Positions 32,250 to 43,689 are shown, counted from the stretch's first letter. The stretch is DNA of 64,000 nucleotides from Elymus sibiricus (GCA_039707655.1 CM077676.1:455442379-455506378); one strand, 5' to 3'. Notes: generated from the letters alone by a model not told the origin. Numbers and translations: made by a program.

Positions 32250-32560
32250 GGAGATGTTGCTTAATTATTCTTATACATGTAAGACTTCAGCTATTGTTAA
32301 TAAGAACTTCAATGACCAGTATCTTATCCTGAATAATTTTGACGTTTTTGTGCAGTGGCTGATAAGTTAGTTTCTCTTCATTGGATGGTACATTTGTATG
32401 TAGATTAAAAAGCAACCTTTTTTTCATAGTAGAACAACTGTTTGTAGGCGAGATCCTATCATTCATATCAGTAACAGTTTTTCTAAATTTGGCGATCTAA
32501 ATATATTTAGATATATCTATCAGCAACAACACTTCTGAGGAAATTCTGGCACTCTCGTCA
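32250..32560. other. AT-rich intergenic sequence
   Basis: Sequence downstream of the RLP. No further feature is recognised. Confidence 0.4.
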
Positions 32561-32569
32561 GGCTTGTTT

Positions 32570-32795
32570 CTCCGGCAAAAGGCGAGGGTGCGAAGGAATT
32601 CTATCTGCTTGCTTGATATGCTGGTTCATTTGGCTTGAAAGGAATGAACGAGTCTTCAATAGCAAATGTTCAACACACCAGCATGTTTTCTAGAGTGTCA
32701 AGGATGAGACCGTCGCTTGGAGAACGGCCGGTTCGAAGGCGGCAGAGATGCTAATGCTGCCACGACCCATGAGTGAATGCCGCTCCAAACTAGTC
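32570..32795 (+). pseudogene. LINE/retroelement ORF2 C-terminal relic
   Basis: A + strand frame reads WFIWLERNERVFNSK and, after a TAG, VKDETVAWRTAGSKAAE. This matches the C-terminal WxxWxERNxRxF block that follows the zf-RVT domain in grass LINE ORF2 proteins. It is short, has an internal stop, and lies between the convergent RLP and RLCK. Confidence 0.6.
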
Positions 32796-32855
32796 TCTGG
32801 TCTAGTCGCTGCTTCATTTGACATTGAGAAACGAAATCATCCCTCTATAATGAAT

Positions 32856-35133
32856 TCATCTGTGCTCATCTGGCTGTTGCTGCCGACCACTGCCACACAT
32901 ACTGAAGAAGCCGCAGGCACCGCCACCACTCACCTTCTCCTGACCGCTCGCCACAGTCTCCTTGTCGTCCTGAAGCTGCTGCCCCAGCACTGCCACCACC
33001 TGCTCCATACCCGGCCGTACATCACCCTGACCGCTCACCCCACTCTCATTGGCGTCCTGGAGCTGCTCCAGCGCCGCCACCACCTGCTCCATGCTCGGCC
33101 GGTCTCTTGGGTGGACCGAGATGCACTGGAGCACCAGCGCGGCAGCCTTATGCACGGCAGTGACAGAGTACTGCCCGCCCAGCTGCGCGTCCAGGATGTG
33201 AGAGATGCGGCGCTTGCTCGTCAGGTACTGCCATGCCCATTCGACCAGGTTATGCTCGATGGATGGCCGGTTCTTGTCTAGGGCTGGCCGGCCTGCTAGA
33301 ATCTCCAGCAGCACCACACCGAAGCTGTACACGTCGCTCTTCGTCGTCAGATGTCCTGTTAACATGGATTAGCGTGCACATTACCTATGTTATATGGGGA
33401 CTAAACATTTACACACTGTACTACAGAGCTCATCCCTACCTAGGAACAACTAAACATTTATTACTAGTATTATTTTTTGAGAAATAGGAACAACTAAACT
33501 AAGAGAACAAGTAATGACCGCCATTGACTTGTTGGTACAAAGTACATGAATGTTTATCTAGATACACAGGATTGTGTTATGGACTGGGCCAGCTGCTAAT
33601 CCCTTAACAAAGTGCATATACATATGTAAGTAGTGGTGATATACTTAGCTAACCTGCAACCCCTCAAAAATAAAAAATAATCTGCACGCTTAGCGCATGA
33701 GGTGAAGGGGTCCAGTTATGTCTGTAACCATGACAGACTGGAGCAGTTGTGCACGCCTGTACTTAACTAATATGGCCTCCTCAAGAACTCAACACGCAAC
33801 CCAAGAATTTTAAAGTGTTATTTAATGCTCTCATAGTGCTTCAGGATTCAGGCTTCATGGCAACCATACCATCTGCATAACATCATCAACCAACCATTAT
33901 CACACCAAAAAAAAAACCTCAACCAACCCTAACAAGCAAAACTATAGTGCAGAGCATTTATAGTATCTCTTCCATGCTAAATATACACTCTAAATTGAAG
34001 GTTTTAACAAAACACAGTAGAACCGTCTAAATGAGACCAAAGCATATTATGAATATAGTATATGCCATATCTGATCATTGCTTTGAAAAGAAAATTCGAC
34101 TATGTGTTAATTCAATTTAATTTACCTGTATCAATATATTCAGGGGCTGCATGTCCAGGGGCTGCATGTCCCTCAGTGCTCCGATCATCCATCGGTTCCA
34201 TCCTCGCCAAACCAAAATCGGACAGCTTTGCATTGTAGCTCTGCAATCCATCAATTGACACAATTTGCACTAATAAGGTACTGAACAGATTGTTTCTCAA
34301 TCAAATTAGAAGGCAAGAGCAGAAACATACGGAATCAAGAAGAACATTTGACGTGTTAAATTCATGGAGGATGACATGGGCATTGTCGCTATGGAGAAAT
34401 GCGAGCCCCTTGGCTGCTCCAAGAGCAACCTTCATCCTCATATTCCATGACAGTGGCTGGAAATGTAAGCCCCCTACATCACCATTGAACTAAACTTGTT
34501 ATCCCTCTAGTCTTTCTATTTTAGGTGTTAGCTGATCACTAGAAAGCTACAAGAAGGTTAGACAGTAATTACTCCTGAAAAGATGGTTCCCTAAGCTCCC
34601 CTGCGACATGAACTCGTAGACGAGAAGACACTGATGACGATCTTCGTTGCAGTAACCTAGGAGCTTGACCAGATTGGGGTGCGACAATTGGCCAAGGTAT
34701 TTCACTTCAGTCTGCACATGAGATTCAGAATTAAGAACATATTATTCAGTAATATTGGATTCAGAAATTTCATTCACATATAGTATATATTCTTATATGC
34801 AGAATTGAATGAGATTGATTGGTACGGAACAGCACTGACCAGCCATTCCCTGTGGCCCTGGGTGCCTCCCTGGTTGAGCTTCTTGACGGCGATGGGCTTG
34901 CCGGTGCCCCAGCTGGCCGGGCCGAAGGTGGCCTGGTCGATCCAGCCTTTGTACACTGGCCCGAAGCGGCCGTCGCCGAGCAAGCCATCAGGCCGGAAGT
35001 TCATGGTGGCCTTCTGGAGCTCCTTGAAGGGGAATCTCCTGAAATTTCCCGACTGGAGGTTCTCGCCCTCGCACTCAGCGGTCGGGGGCACCATTGTCGA
35101 CGGCGACGACAACAACAGAAAGCAGTTCCTCAT
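32856..35133 (-). CDS. Receptor-like cytoplasmic kinase (RLCK-VII/PBL type), candidate pseudokinase
   Basis: Five exons: 35133-34840, 34711-34573, 34473-34331, 34240-34126 and 33355-32856. All have GT-AG sites with matching phase, giving 396 residues. The kinase domain runs from about residue 36 ([11 protein letters not shown]) to 320. Present: glycine loop GDGRFGPV (53-60), ATP lysine in IAVKK (84), helix-C glutamate (100), SDFGLAR (200-202) and APE (224-226). The catalytic loop, VIYRDFKTSN in the family, reads [10 protein letters not shown]: Tyr, Arg, the catalytic Asp and the following Lys are all replaced (34355-34369, residues 180-184). The second residue is Arg where family members have the myristoylated Gly (MGNC). 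The activation segment is short with a duplicated GHAAP, and the tail carries a 28-residue duplication. The conserved structure argues against simple decay; a scaffold-like pseudokinase is possible. It is tail-to-tail with the RLP. Confidence 0.88.
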
Positions 35134-35256
35134 GGTCGGGGATATATCAGATCAAAGCAAACTCCACAAAGTAGCAGATGGACCGACCTCAAACTGAAAC
35201 AGGGGGAGAGATTAGAAGGTGAGACTTTTCGCCTCTGATGGTGGGTGGAATTACAC

Positions 35257-35263
35257 ATTTATA
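35257..35263 (-). promoter_or_regulatory. RLCK TATA box
   Basis: TATAAAT on the minus strand, about 124 bp upstream of the RLCK start codon. A W-box core TTGAC (35271-35275, + strand) lies just upstream; W-boxes bind WRKY factors and are frequent in defence genes, though one core is weak evidence. Confidence 0.5.
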
Positions 35264-35279
35264 GAGATGGTTGACTACT

Positions 35280-37161
35280 GAATAGATATACACAAACAAG
35301 ATGCTAGTTGAGCTTAATTATTTACTCCACAGCTACTACAACTACCAAGAGCGGTATATTATTCTCCTACTCTTCACCTCCGCACCATACAATAGTCCAT
35401 AGGTCAAGGGAATCATCCGTCCATCCATCTAACTCTTTGTTAAACAATTAAGCAATCAATGAACTATCTGCAGTTATGCCCTGCACTACATGAAAAGGAG
35501 TCCATGTGTACATCCATGTGAGCTAGTTAACCTTTGTTAATTTTGGTACATGTCTGTCTTGGAAGCTTCTGTATGGTGGCTCACTAGGCTATGCACACAG
35601 GCAGTTTCAGATTCCTTCTTGGGTGAGACTCATCTGCATATTGTTTTTGGTTTGACCAGCTTTGATTGTTCTTCAACTTCTTCGTTTTGCCCAAGCATTG
35701 CTTCCAAGAACACTGGCCAATGTGCATTACCCTAACTCCTATTTATACTGAGGACCAAGCTTTATCTGGTATTTGACTTTGGACATAAATTCCTTGGACT
35801 ATCCATCCCTAACTCCTATTTTACTATGAGGAGCTATGCCAAAATCCCCTCTGCCACCACGTTCTTCTTGCTTGGTTTTCATTTCTATTTCTATTTCAAC
35901 ACAATAATACTATCCTGCAACTGGTTTTCTTCGCAGGTATGGTATCTCCAAAACCAGATTTCAATTTACATGCATCCATCCATCCGGCTGATGTGACCAC
36001 CAGTGTAAGCTTGAGCGAACCTAGCTAGAGCTTAACTGTGGTTGGTTACCAATCATGTTGACTTCAGTATGTGATAGTGATTAACGAGGAGACAATGAAG
36101 TCACATAGCATATAAGATGTTAAATGGATAAAAGGCCAGCATATGTTCCTAGGCACATACACATAAATGAATGTACACCAACGTCATGTTCAACATAGGC
36201 CACAATGAAAAGGAGTGACAGGCCAAGGACCTATGCAAGAAAGGAGTCAACTGACAACATTAAGCTCCCACGCACTATAAAATCACCATGTTAAACTTCA
36301 GCAGTCAAATGACATGAAATCATCATGATGAATAGATTCTGTATAGATTAAAACTGAATACAAAGATGCTAATTGGGTGTGACGACGACATGGCTACACA
36401 CATTGCTGTAAGTTTGAATTCTACGATACTGCAACTCTCTACAGGATAGCCATCTTCATATGCTCTTTGTCCATCTCTTCTAATGCTGATTGCAAGTCTC
36501 CACTGCTTTTGAGCATATACATATCTCCTATCTGTTTCATTGAATATCACAATGAGTAATGCATGCAGTTTCTGACGCAAATGGTAATAGGATCTACATT
36601 CAGTATCGAAATATTCATCATAGTGTCTTGTTCCATGCATTGTTAACTCTATTGTTCCAGTAAGCATCATGGCATAAAAACTTCTGGATTCTTGTTTGAA
36701 GAAACCATTTTCATTTTGAATTGAAATTCTATCGAACGCTTATATGGCATCAAACTTGAATAGACATGAATAGAACAGGAATCGTGACAAGTCAATTAAT
36801 TTGCCAATTAATAAGGCACGATCCATCAAAATATGAACATTCATGAATTACAGAAAATAAAAGGGTTCAAAATCAAAATCAGTACCTCAAGCTCACCTCT
36901 TTCATTCCAAAAAGATACAATTTTCTCATTCTTAATTCTTAAAAGAACAATGATTATCATTCATATTGGATATTGCATTACTAATCTAACTTTGTATTAT
37001 GAAGTGCCAATATATATAATCTGAAAGGAAAACAGATAGATAGGAGCAATATATAAATAAATCAAGCACAAATGCCATATGGAGATCAGAGGATACAATG
37101 GAGAACCAAGAAGTTTGACAAAAACGATTACCATTGGCATCATTTTACTGCTTTCTCATAC
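35280..37161. other. Intergenic; possible terminal exon near 36432-36530
   Basis: Mostly AT-rich, nothing certain. On the minus strand, after an AAACAG acceptor-like site (about 36536), a frame reads IGDMYMLKSSGDLQSALEEMDKE and reaches TAG within about 100 bp. It could be a small last exon of an unrecognised gene, perhaps linked to the syntaxin-like exon upstream, but it does not match the expected syntaxin continuation. Confidence 0.3.
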
Positions 37162-37275
37162 CTGCCACTCAATGTTTTCACAGTTCGTGAGAAGCTCTTT
37201 TGTCAAATGAACATATTCTCTGGTGTTTGAAGCAATTTGCACCCTTTGATGAAAAGAAGTCTGAAGTTTACCAAT
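37162..37275 (-). pseudogene. Orphan exon of a syntaxin-61 (SYP61)-like gene
   Basis: A 38-codon exon is bounded by TTGCAG/ATTGG and CAG/GTATGA. Its protein (KLQTSFHQ ... NTREYVHLTKELLTNCENIEWQ) matches the N-terminal syntaxin-6 domain of plant SYP61, a SNARE of the trans-Golgi network. Family members continue VDELEKAI. Neither that continuation nor the start exon (AQDPFY region) nor the SNARE helix and membrane anchor is seen nearby. It is probably a partial copy. Confidence 0.7.
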
Positions 37276-38199
37276 CTGCAATGAAACGACATTTATCATC
37301 AGGGCCGAGAAGAACCGACGGAGATAAGTTTCTGAAGTTATCAGAGAGTTAAGCAGCATAAAAGCAACAGAGCTTTTATCTTCAGAAATAACAGAACTAC
37401 TATATGTTTCTGAAAATATAAGAGAGTTAACAGAAATGTACTGTGATGACTCATCTGTTCTACCATCTGGTCTAAGTGGCCTTAGGTTATCACTATCAGA
37501 TCCAGAGGACCATTTACCCTGTACCAGTTTTCAGGTTTCAGCAAGTATGCTTCAAAAAATCCCGGTACCACAAAAGTATTAAACAAACTATCAAAAAATC
37601 ACTCCAAATTGTTCCCTGTACATGATTTTAAATTGGACACAGAACAGAACCTGCCAAAATGTTTACTCCCAACAAGAAGAATATATCTTCTCTTATCTTA
37701 TCCATCGGGTGGTGTTCTCAACCATACAGAATAGCAGCAGCATAACTTGACTATTATGACTTGGACCCATGGAATCGCTGCCTACATCTTTTTTATGCTC
37801 AATTAAATCGTTGCTGATAACAAACCGACAGTTAAGCAAACATAATATTGGCATGAACTACCACTAACATAGACTATTGAATTGTACAATACTCAACAAA
37901 TTGACCACCGAATGGTCAGCTCTAGCTTTCCCTAACTTTGCTTTTCTTTTTTGGTCCTCTGCAAACTTTCATGTGCATGACGTGCAGTGAATTCTCAAAA
38001 TCATTCTTAACTGCAGCTCATGTGGATTCGCAAAATTACATTCTTAACTGCAGCTCCAGAGGCATTTCATCAGGTACCTTGAAGGTGTTCAAACCAAAAT
38101 GAGACAAGGAGCCAACATCCAAAAAGGAAATTCTAAACTACCGATGTGGAATTGAAAGGGATTCAGGAAATCAGGGGAGTAGCACGGTGGTGCACTTAC
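37276..38199. other. Intergenic or intron-like sequence
   Basis: AT-rich with polypyrimidine tracts, and could be an intron between the GC-rich leader at 38200-38400 and the SYP61-like exon. No coding block is found. Confidence 0.35.
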
Positions 38200-38400
38200 C
38201 GGCCGGCGCCTCCCCCCGCTCCGCCGCGCGTGACGGCAACGCTGAGGACGATGCGCGCGACCTCCTCCTCCTCCCCGGTCGCCGGCGATGCTCTGCTCCC
38301 GTCTCCGGCGCCAAGGCAGACAGGCCAGTGTCCCCCGGCCGGCCGGCCACTCCTCTACGGCGAGAGATCCAGGACGTCTGGGGAAGAAAGAAAGTGTCTT
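38200..38400 (-). other. GC-rich 5' leader/exon with strong donor
   Basis: On the minus strand a GC-rich, CG-containing stretch ends in GGCCG/GTAAGT at 38200/38199, a near-perfect donor. This is typical of a first exon or 5' UTR. It may belong to the SYP61-like fragment. No start codon can be assigned with confidence. Confidence 0.4.
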
Positions 38401-38434
38401 TTCTTCCCTTTTCTACTCCCTCCCCATGCGCCAC

Positions 38435-39620
38435 GTCCTCGGTATGGCCGGCCCATTCTTGTTTTTTCCACATCGTTTTAGGTTTGTTCTAGAACCGGTT
38501 TTTCCTTTTTTTTTTGCCTGATTTATCTTTTCACTGTCTTTTTTCGTCTTTTATTTTTATTTTTTCCTTTCTTATTTTATATCCTTTTTATTTTTATTTT
38601 TTATTTTCAATTTTTTTTTGAACACAGTACAGACGCAAGCGCTCATACATACGCGCATACACTCACCCCTATGAACGCACACACGCACACCCTATCCCTA
38701 TGAGCACCTCCGAGAGACTGAGCCGGCACATCATCTTGAGATTTACGAAGTCACCGTAGGCGCCTCGTCGTCGACGGAAACGTCTCCTCCCACTGAAAGC
38801 GCATCGCCGGAAATCCTGAAATAAATCCAGGAATAATGCGAGCACCAGGACTTGAACCCTGGTGGGCTGGGGATACCACTGTCCCTCTAACCATCCAACC
38901 ACAGGTTGGTTCACATTGTTTTGAAATTTGTGAACATTTTTCGAACCCACGAACACTTTTTGAAATCATGAACCATTTTTATAATTCGTGAAACATTTCT
39001 GTATTCACACAAATATTTTCCCAAGTTTGTGAACATTTTTTGAATACGCAAAAAAAATGGATATCATAAACATTTTTTATTTCGCCTGTATTATTTAAAT
39101 TCCAGAATAAATTTTGAATTCGAGGAATTAAAAAAATAGTGACATTTTTTAACTCGTGAACATTTTCAGAATTCATGAACATTTTTATGAATTTGAGAAT
39201 AATTTTTTAATTTCGTGAACAGTTTTTTTGAAAGTCCTGAACATTTTTTGAACTCACGAACATTTATCAAAATTAATTAACATTTTTGGAAATGAGAACC
39301 TTTTTTAATCTTGTACATTTTTTTAATTCACCATTTGTTTTGAATATATAATCATTTTTTGGATTTGCAAACATTTTTTATCCGCGAACATTTTTTACGA
39401 AATGGTGAACAGTTTTTTAATTCCCGAACATTTTTCTCAAATTCATGAAGTTTTTTTTTAATATACTAACATTTTTTTCCTAAATTCTTGGAACTTTTTA
39501 AAAATGTTGAATTACTTTAAAGAAGAAACAAAATAAGGAAAAACGAAATGAAAAAAACCGGGGCGTCTCCCACAACACATGAGCCGGCCCAGAAGCGCGC
39601 GCTGGGGGAGCAGGGGGTTG
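38435..39620. mobile_element. T-rich element with inverted GGCCGGC ends (fold-back-like)
   Basis: The left side (GGCCGGCCCATTC, then ACCGGTTTTTCC and long T runs) is mirrored on the right (GGAAAAACG, AAAACCGGGG, GAGCCGGCCC). The interior is a degenerate tandem of the phrase GTGAACATTTTTTGAATTC. It is interrupted by an Au SINE at 38620-38915. The family is not assigned. Confidence 0.4.
38620..38915 (-). mobile_element. Au SINE, copy 2
   Basis: Aligns along its length with the Au SINE at 18473-18791 in the same orientation. B-box region GGGTTCAAGTCC and the GATTTCCGGCGATGCG block are present on the minus strand, with an A run at the 3' end (T run at 38611-38619). No clear target-site duplication is found because the flanks are T-rich. 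Confidence 0.9.
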
Positions 39621-40679
39621 CGCGTTGTGCGTCAAATAGGAGCTCTTTCGTGTGTGTATGGCGGCTGCTAGCAATCATCCGGTTGATAACCGTCAAAGAT
39701 AAGCCGCCTCGCAAGCCGTCGGATTGCCCACTGCCTAGCCATCGGATTGCCCACTGCCTAGCCGTCGGATTCGCGCCAGCGGAATCACGTGCATCCTCCC
39801 CCCTTTTGACCGTTGCAACCGGCGTGTTGTTCCAATGCATCACCGAAACTTACTAGACCACGCCCCTTGCACTTGTGAATCGCGTGTGGCTGTCCCCTCC
39901 TGCCCCCGCCGTCTGTCGGAAACTACCGCCGCCGTCCGCCGCTACGCCTAACAACGTTGTTGCGATAGATTTGTGATAATCCCTTTGTAAACGGATTTGC
40001 CATAGATTTTGGGATCGGGCCCTAAAAGCAACTGAAGCAGTTGTTCTTGACGAACCGCATGCGTGTAGAGGCAGTGGAGACGGTTTCAAAAATGCTTCCA
40101 TTGTGCCGAGTATTAGCGACATATGCTTTCAGGTGGAATGGGAACCGCCATCGACCTATGCACCAAAACCGCCACCATAGCTAGATTTTGTACTACTGGT
40201 AGGTGGCTAGGTGGCAATGACAACTTCCCTCGAGGTAGAATCGGGAGCGGTGGTGATAGTCACGAGCGCGGCAGAGGTTAAATCAGGCCACAACACGATG
40301 CGGTTATGGAGCCGGGGATGTGGCGGTGTTGGGAGGCCACGTGATGGTGGAATCATCGATGTATGCGAGGCAGAACACTCCTTTTTTTTTACCTATTTGT
40401 AAAGAGAGAATTGAAGTGGTTAGGAGAGGATTGAAGTGACATTTTTGGTTTCTTCCCCTAGTAGGGGTGGGAGGGGAGATTGCTATGGCGCCATAGATAA
40501 AAATAATCGCCACAGGACTCTACCGAATCATGTGTCTGAAGAAATCCAACTCTCATGTTGATAGAATTGCCCAAATTAAGCATAGGCTTGCAACTACCAT
40601 TTGATTAAATTAGCGAAAAATAACCTCTAATTTACAGGTCCATTGGCACTCTGATTAGTTTTGTTTATAAGTTGTTTAT
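39621..40679. other. Unassigned spacer with small tandem repeat
   Basis: A 27-bp direct repeat containing CGGATTGCCCACTGCCTAGCC occurs at about 39719-39769. No gene is recognised elsewhere in this stretch. Confidence 0.5.
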
Positions 40680-41458
40680 CTGGGAATTGATGCCATATTC
40701 AAACTATTCTTTTTGTGGATGACATCAGACGAGGGCATAAGTTATTTCTCGAACCAGAGTTAATGTTAACCAAAAATAAAATTGAATGAATGATCTAATT
40801 TCATGGAAAATTGCTAGATGTGCACACTATTTTCTACAGTGCAAAAAAGAAGTTAAATTTTTTGTAAACACACACACATATGTATACTATGTGTGTGCAA
40901 AATTTCACAACATTTTACTTTCACACGTGGTGTGCAAAGAAAAGACAAATATGTATTTTCAAATGGGCTGCTTTTTTTTTGGTTTTTGGGCCAGAATTTT
41001 GTGTTTTTTGTACAACTTACAAATTACATTTTTCAAAACAAAATTTCATGAATCTGTAGTGAACACATACAAGTTTTCATAGAATTATTGTTAATTTTTT
41101 TAAAACTTCTAAATATATTTTTAAATTTTTATCAAAATAAAGGCACCATGGTTCCCGTGCACCATAACTTCACACTCCTAATTTCATGTCTTAATAGAAA
41201 AGATATAGCTGATCGATCATGTGTTGAGGTGTACGTCTGTATTTTCAGTTATGAAGAGTCACAATGCTGGAGATAATGGAAAGCTAAAAAAATTTTAGAA
41301 GAATTTGGTCATAATTGCATGCCTTGTCTCTTTGATGTGGGTCATAAGACTGAATTTGAAATATGCATGTATGTACTAGTGATCATGCAAATGTACAGAG
41401 TATTACCTATATTCATCATATGTACTGGTGGGCACAAGAAACAATACCGGATAAGTGC

Positions 41459-42008
41459 GCGGTGGATCTCGGGCCTTGCTGGCGGGAGTGCTCTGTTTCC
41501 AGTTGTTTATTCGCGTTTTGTTAGGGTTTGTGTCCTTCTCAGGAAGACAAGACGACGACGGCTCTCTGAAGATGGAATAAGGTTCTCTCTGCCTAGCCCC
41601 CGTCCCGATGGTGTGTCTAGCATCATCGGTGGGTGTGTGGAGGTGTGTCTCCGGTAGATCTGTCCTTGGTGGATTTGCTCAGATCTGGTCGTAGTTCGTC
41701 TACGTTCATGTATTTTCAGGTTGGATCCTTTCGATCTACGTTACTCTTCATCGGCGGTGATTGCTATTCTGCTGCGCTGGTCCTATGGGGCCTTAGCACG
41801 ACGACTTCCCGACTGGCTACTACAACAAGTTTTGCCCGGCTCCGGCGAGGGAGGGGCATTGACGGCGGCGCGCCTTCGGCTCGCTTCAGTGCTTGTAGTC
41901 GTCGCTAGGTGGTCTACGGATCTGGATGTAATTTTTATTATTTCTGGTGTTCGTTGTACTGCCATGATTGAAGAGGAATAGAATGGAAGTTTTCTCAGAA
42001 AAAAAAAA
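41459..42008 (+). mobile_element. Poly(A)-tailed retroposon in copy A
   Basis: Absent from the matching place in copy B, where GATAAGTACTTACTCATC (near 61918) is uninterrupted. It is GC-rich, ends GATGTAATTTTTATTATTTC...GGAAGTTTTCTC and a run of 10 or more A, and therefore inserted after the duplication. Short open frames have no recognisable domain. Probably a SINE-like or 5'-truncated LINE element. Confidence 0.75.
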
Positions 42009-42441
42009 GTACTCATCTATATCATCGGTCAGCAGATCATCAACGCTGTTTGCAAACTGCACCTGTATGTTCTTTCCACCATGCATGCACCCAGATTACA
42101 TTCACTGCAACTCCTAATTCACCCAATTTAGTTATCCAACACCAAAAAGGGTCAAAGCAGATAGATTACAACAACCTTAAACAGATGCAGTTTCCCCGGA
42201 TCAAGCGATACTAGAGACAACCAAACTATATATGAACCATTACATAGAGGAGCGGCGACAACCGACAAGTACGACAGGCTCCTTCCGATCCTACCGACAA
42301 CAGGAACCATGAACCATTACATACATACTACCGACAGAACGATGCTACCGACCCGACAGACAAGAGAAAGCATGAACCATTACATACACACAGGACGCAA
42401 CTCGGCAACACGGCAGGCTCCCTCCGATCCTATGCAGCGTA

Positions 42442-42960
42442 TTACTCCTCGGCGGCGGCCTTCTTCTTCTTGGACCCCTTGTGGGCGGTCTTGTTGGGGA
42501 GCAGCACAGGGTTGATGTTGGGTACCACGCCGCCGTGGGCGATGGTGACGCCGGCGAGCAGCCTGCTGAGCTCGCCGTCGTTGCGGATGGCGAGCAGCAG
42601 GTGGCGAGGGGTGATGAGCTTCTTGTTGTTGTCCTTGGCCGCGTGGCCGGCCAACTCCAGGACCTGCATGCGATTCAAGACAAGAGCCGACGACCCACCA
42701 GAAAGGAAACCGCTCAAGTCATCCGTGGAACACGAGGAGAAGAGATGCTCGAGGAGGAGGGGAGGGGAAAGGAAGGATGGGTTGTATGTCACCTCGGCGA
42801 CGAGGTACTCGAGGACGGCGGCGAGGAAGACGGGGGTTAACTTCGCGACGCGACGCGCATAGCGGCCCTGCTTGAGGTACCGCCCGACGCGGCTGACCGG
42901 GAACTTGAGCCCGGCCTTGACGGATCGAAACACGCCTATGTTCCTCACCGCCCTTTGCAT
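42442..42960 (-). CDS. Histone H2A-like, divergent and short
   Basis: Two exons, 42960-42793 and 42663-42442, with GT-AG intron 42664-42792, give 129 residues. The intron position (after the AE of LEYLVAE) is the same as in the 62921 gene. The histone fold is clear ([56 protein letters not shown]). Departures: N-tail [11 protein letters not shown] in place of the usual MAGxKG...KKAV tail, GSGAPV of loop L1 replaced by AKLTPV, acidic patch DEE changed to DGE (Gly codon 42574-42576), and a C-tail that stops after a lysine run without an SPKK motif. In a nucleosome H2A pairs with H2B. This may be a decaying duplicate or a divergent variant. Confidence 0.87.
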   Translation of the reverse strand: MQRAVRNIGVFRSVKAGLKFPVSRVGRYLKQGRYARRVAKLTPVFLAAVLEYLVAEVTYNPSFLSPPLLLEHLFSSCSTDDLSGFLSGGSSALVLNRMQVLELAGHAAKDNNKKLITPRHLLLAIRNDGELSRLLAGVTIAHGGVVPNINPVLLPNKTAHKGSKKKKAAAEE

Positions 42961-43136
42961 CTTGTCTTCTTCTTCTTCTCTCCGGTCGGCGACGTGAAAT
43001 GGGGAACTGCAGACTTTGCCGGCGGCGGTGCTGGATCGGAACTGCTTCGATTGGTGGATTGGATTTGGATGGGCGGCGAGGGCGCGGGTTTCCTTAATTT
43101 ATCGGGTGGGCGCGATCCGTGGGAGGGTCAAATCCA

Positions 43137-43144
43137 CCAATCAG
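43137..43144 (-). promoter_or_regulatory. CCAAT element of divergent H2A
   Basis: CCAATCAG (+ strand) in the block TCCACCAATCAGAACGC, shared with the other H2A gene at 63669-63676. Such CCAAT blocks are common in plant histone promoters. The TATAAAA present in the other gene is changed here to a GATAAATTA-like sequence (43093-43103). Confidence 0.5.
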
Positions 43145-43689
43145 AACGCTCGTGCGTGCGTGTGTCCAGTTACCACGCACGATCTCTCCAGTACGTGCGC
43201 TATGCAGTGCGTGATTTCTTCTTCTCTTTTTTTTTCTTTTCATCGTTTTTTCGCCGTGGGAGACGAAATTCGAAATTTGGGGAACCGGCCGGGAGAATGA
43301 TGCATGGGAAAACGAAATTCATTTACAGCTTTGTTTGGCACCTTCGGTTTCATTTCATTTGGTTGAAATGAAATGCAGTTTCTGCACAGCTCGCTTGGCA
43401 CCCAGGTTTTCATTTCATTCGGTGGAAATGAATGAAAACTCACTCCTTGGAGGATTTCATTTGGTGGGATTTGGATTCCAAGTCCAATTTTCTTGTTTGG
43501 CTGCCAGGGGATTTTTGTGATGAATGCCGTATGCTGTTTGGCTGCTATTTTGAATTGTAATCATAAACAATCAAGATGCACATCGCAATACGTATATTCA
43601 AAACATTAACTATATAAAAATGATTGGGCATTTTTTTTCAGCGATCATGATCAAAAGTTATCTAGACACAAAAAATCACACGTCGCCGT

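Larger units (their letters stand above)
40680..43555. repeat. Segmental duplication, copy A (with H2A gene)
   Basis: Matches 61625-64000 in order and orientation, from ...GTTTATCTGGGAATTGATG on the left, through the H2A gene, to the TTCATTTCATTNGGTGGAAATG block on the right. Copy A carries two extra segments, about 40770-41190 and 41459-42008. Nucleotide divergence is moderate. Confidence 0.9.

Noticed and set aside
35550..35735. 61-codon plus-strand frame
   Set aside because: Short, no domain, no start context or splice sites. Considered random.
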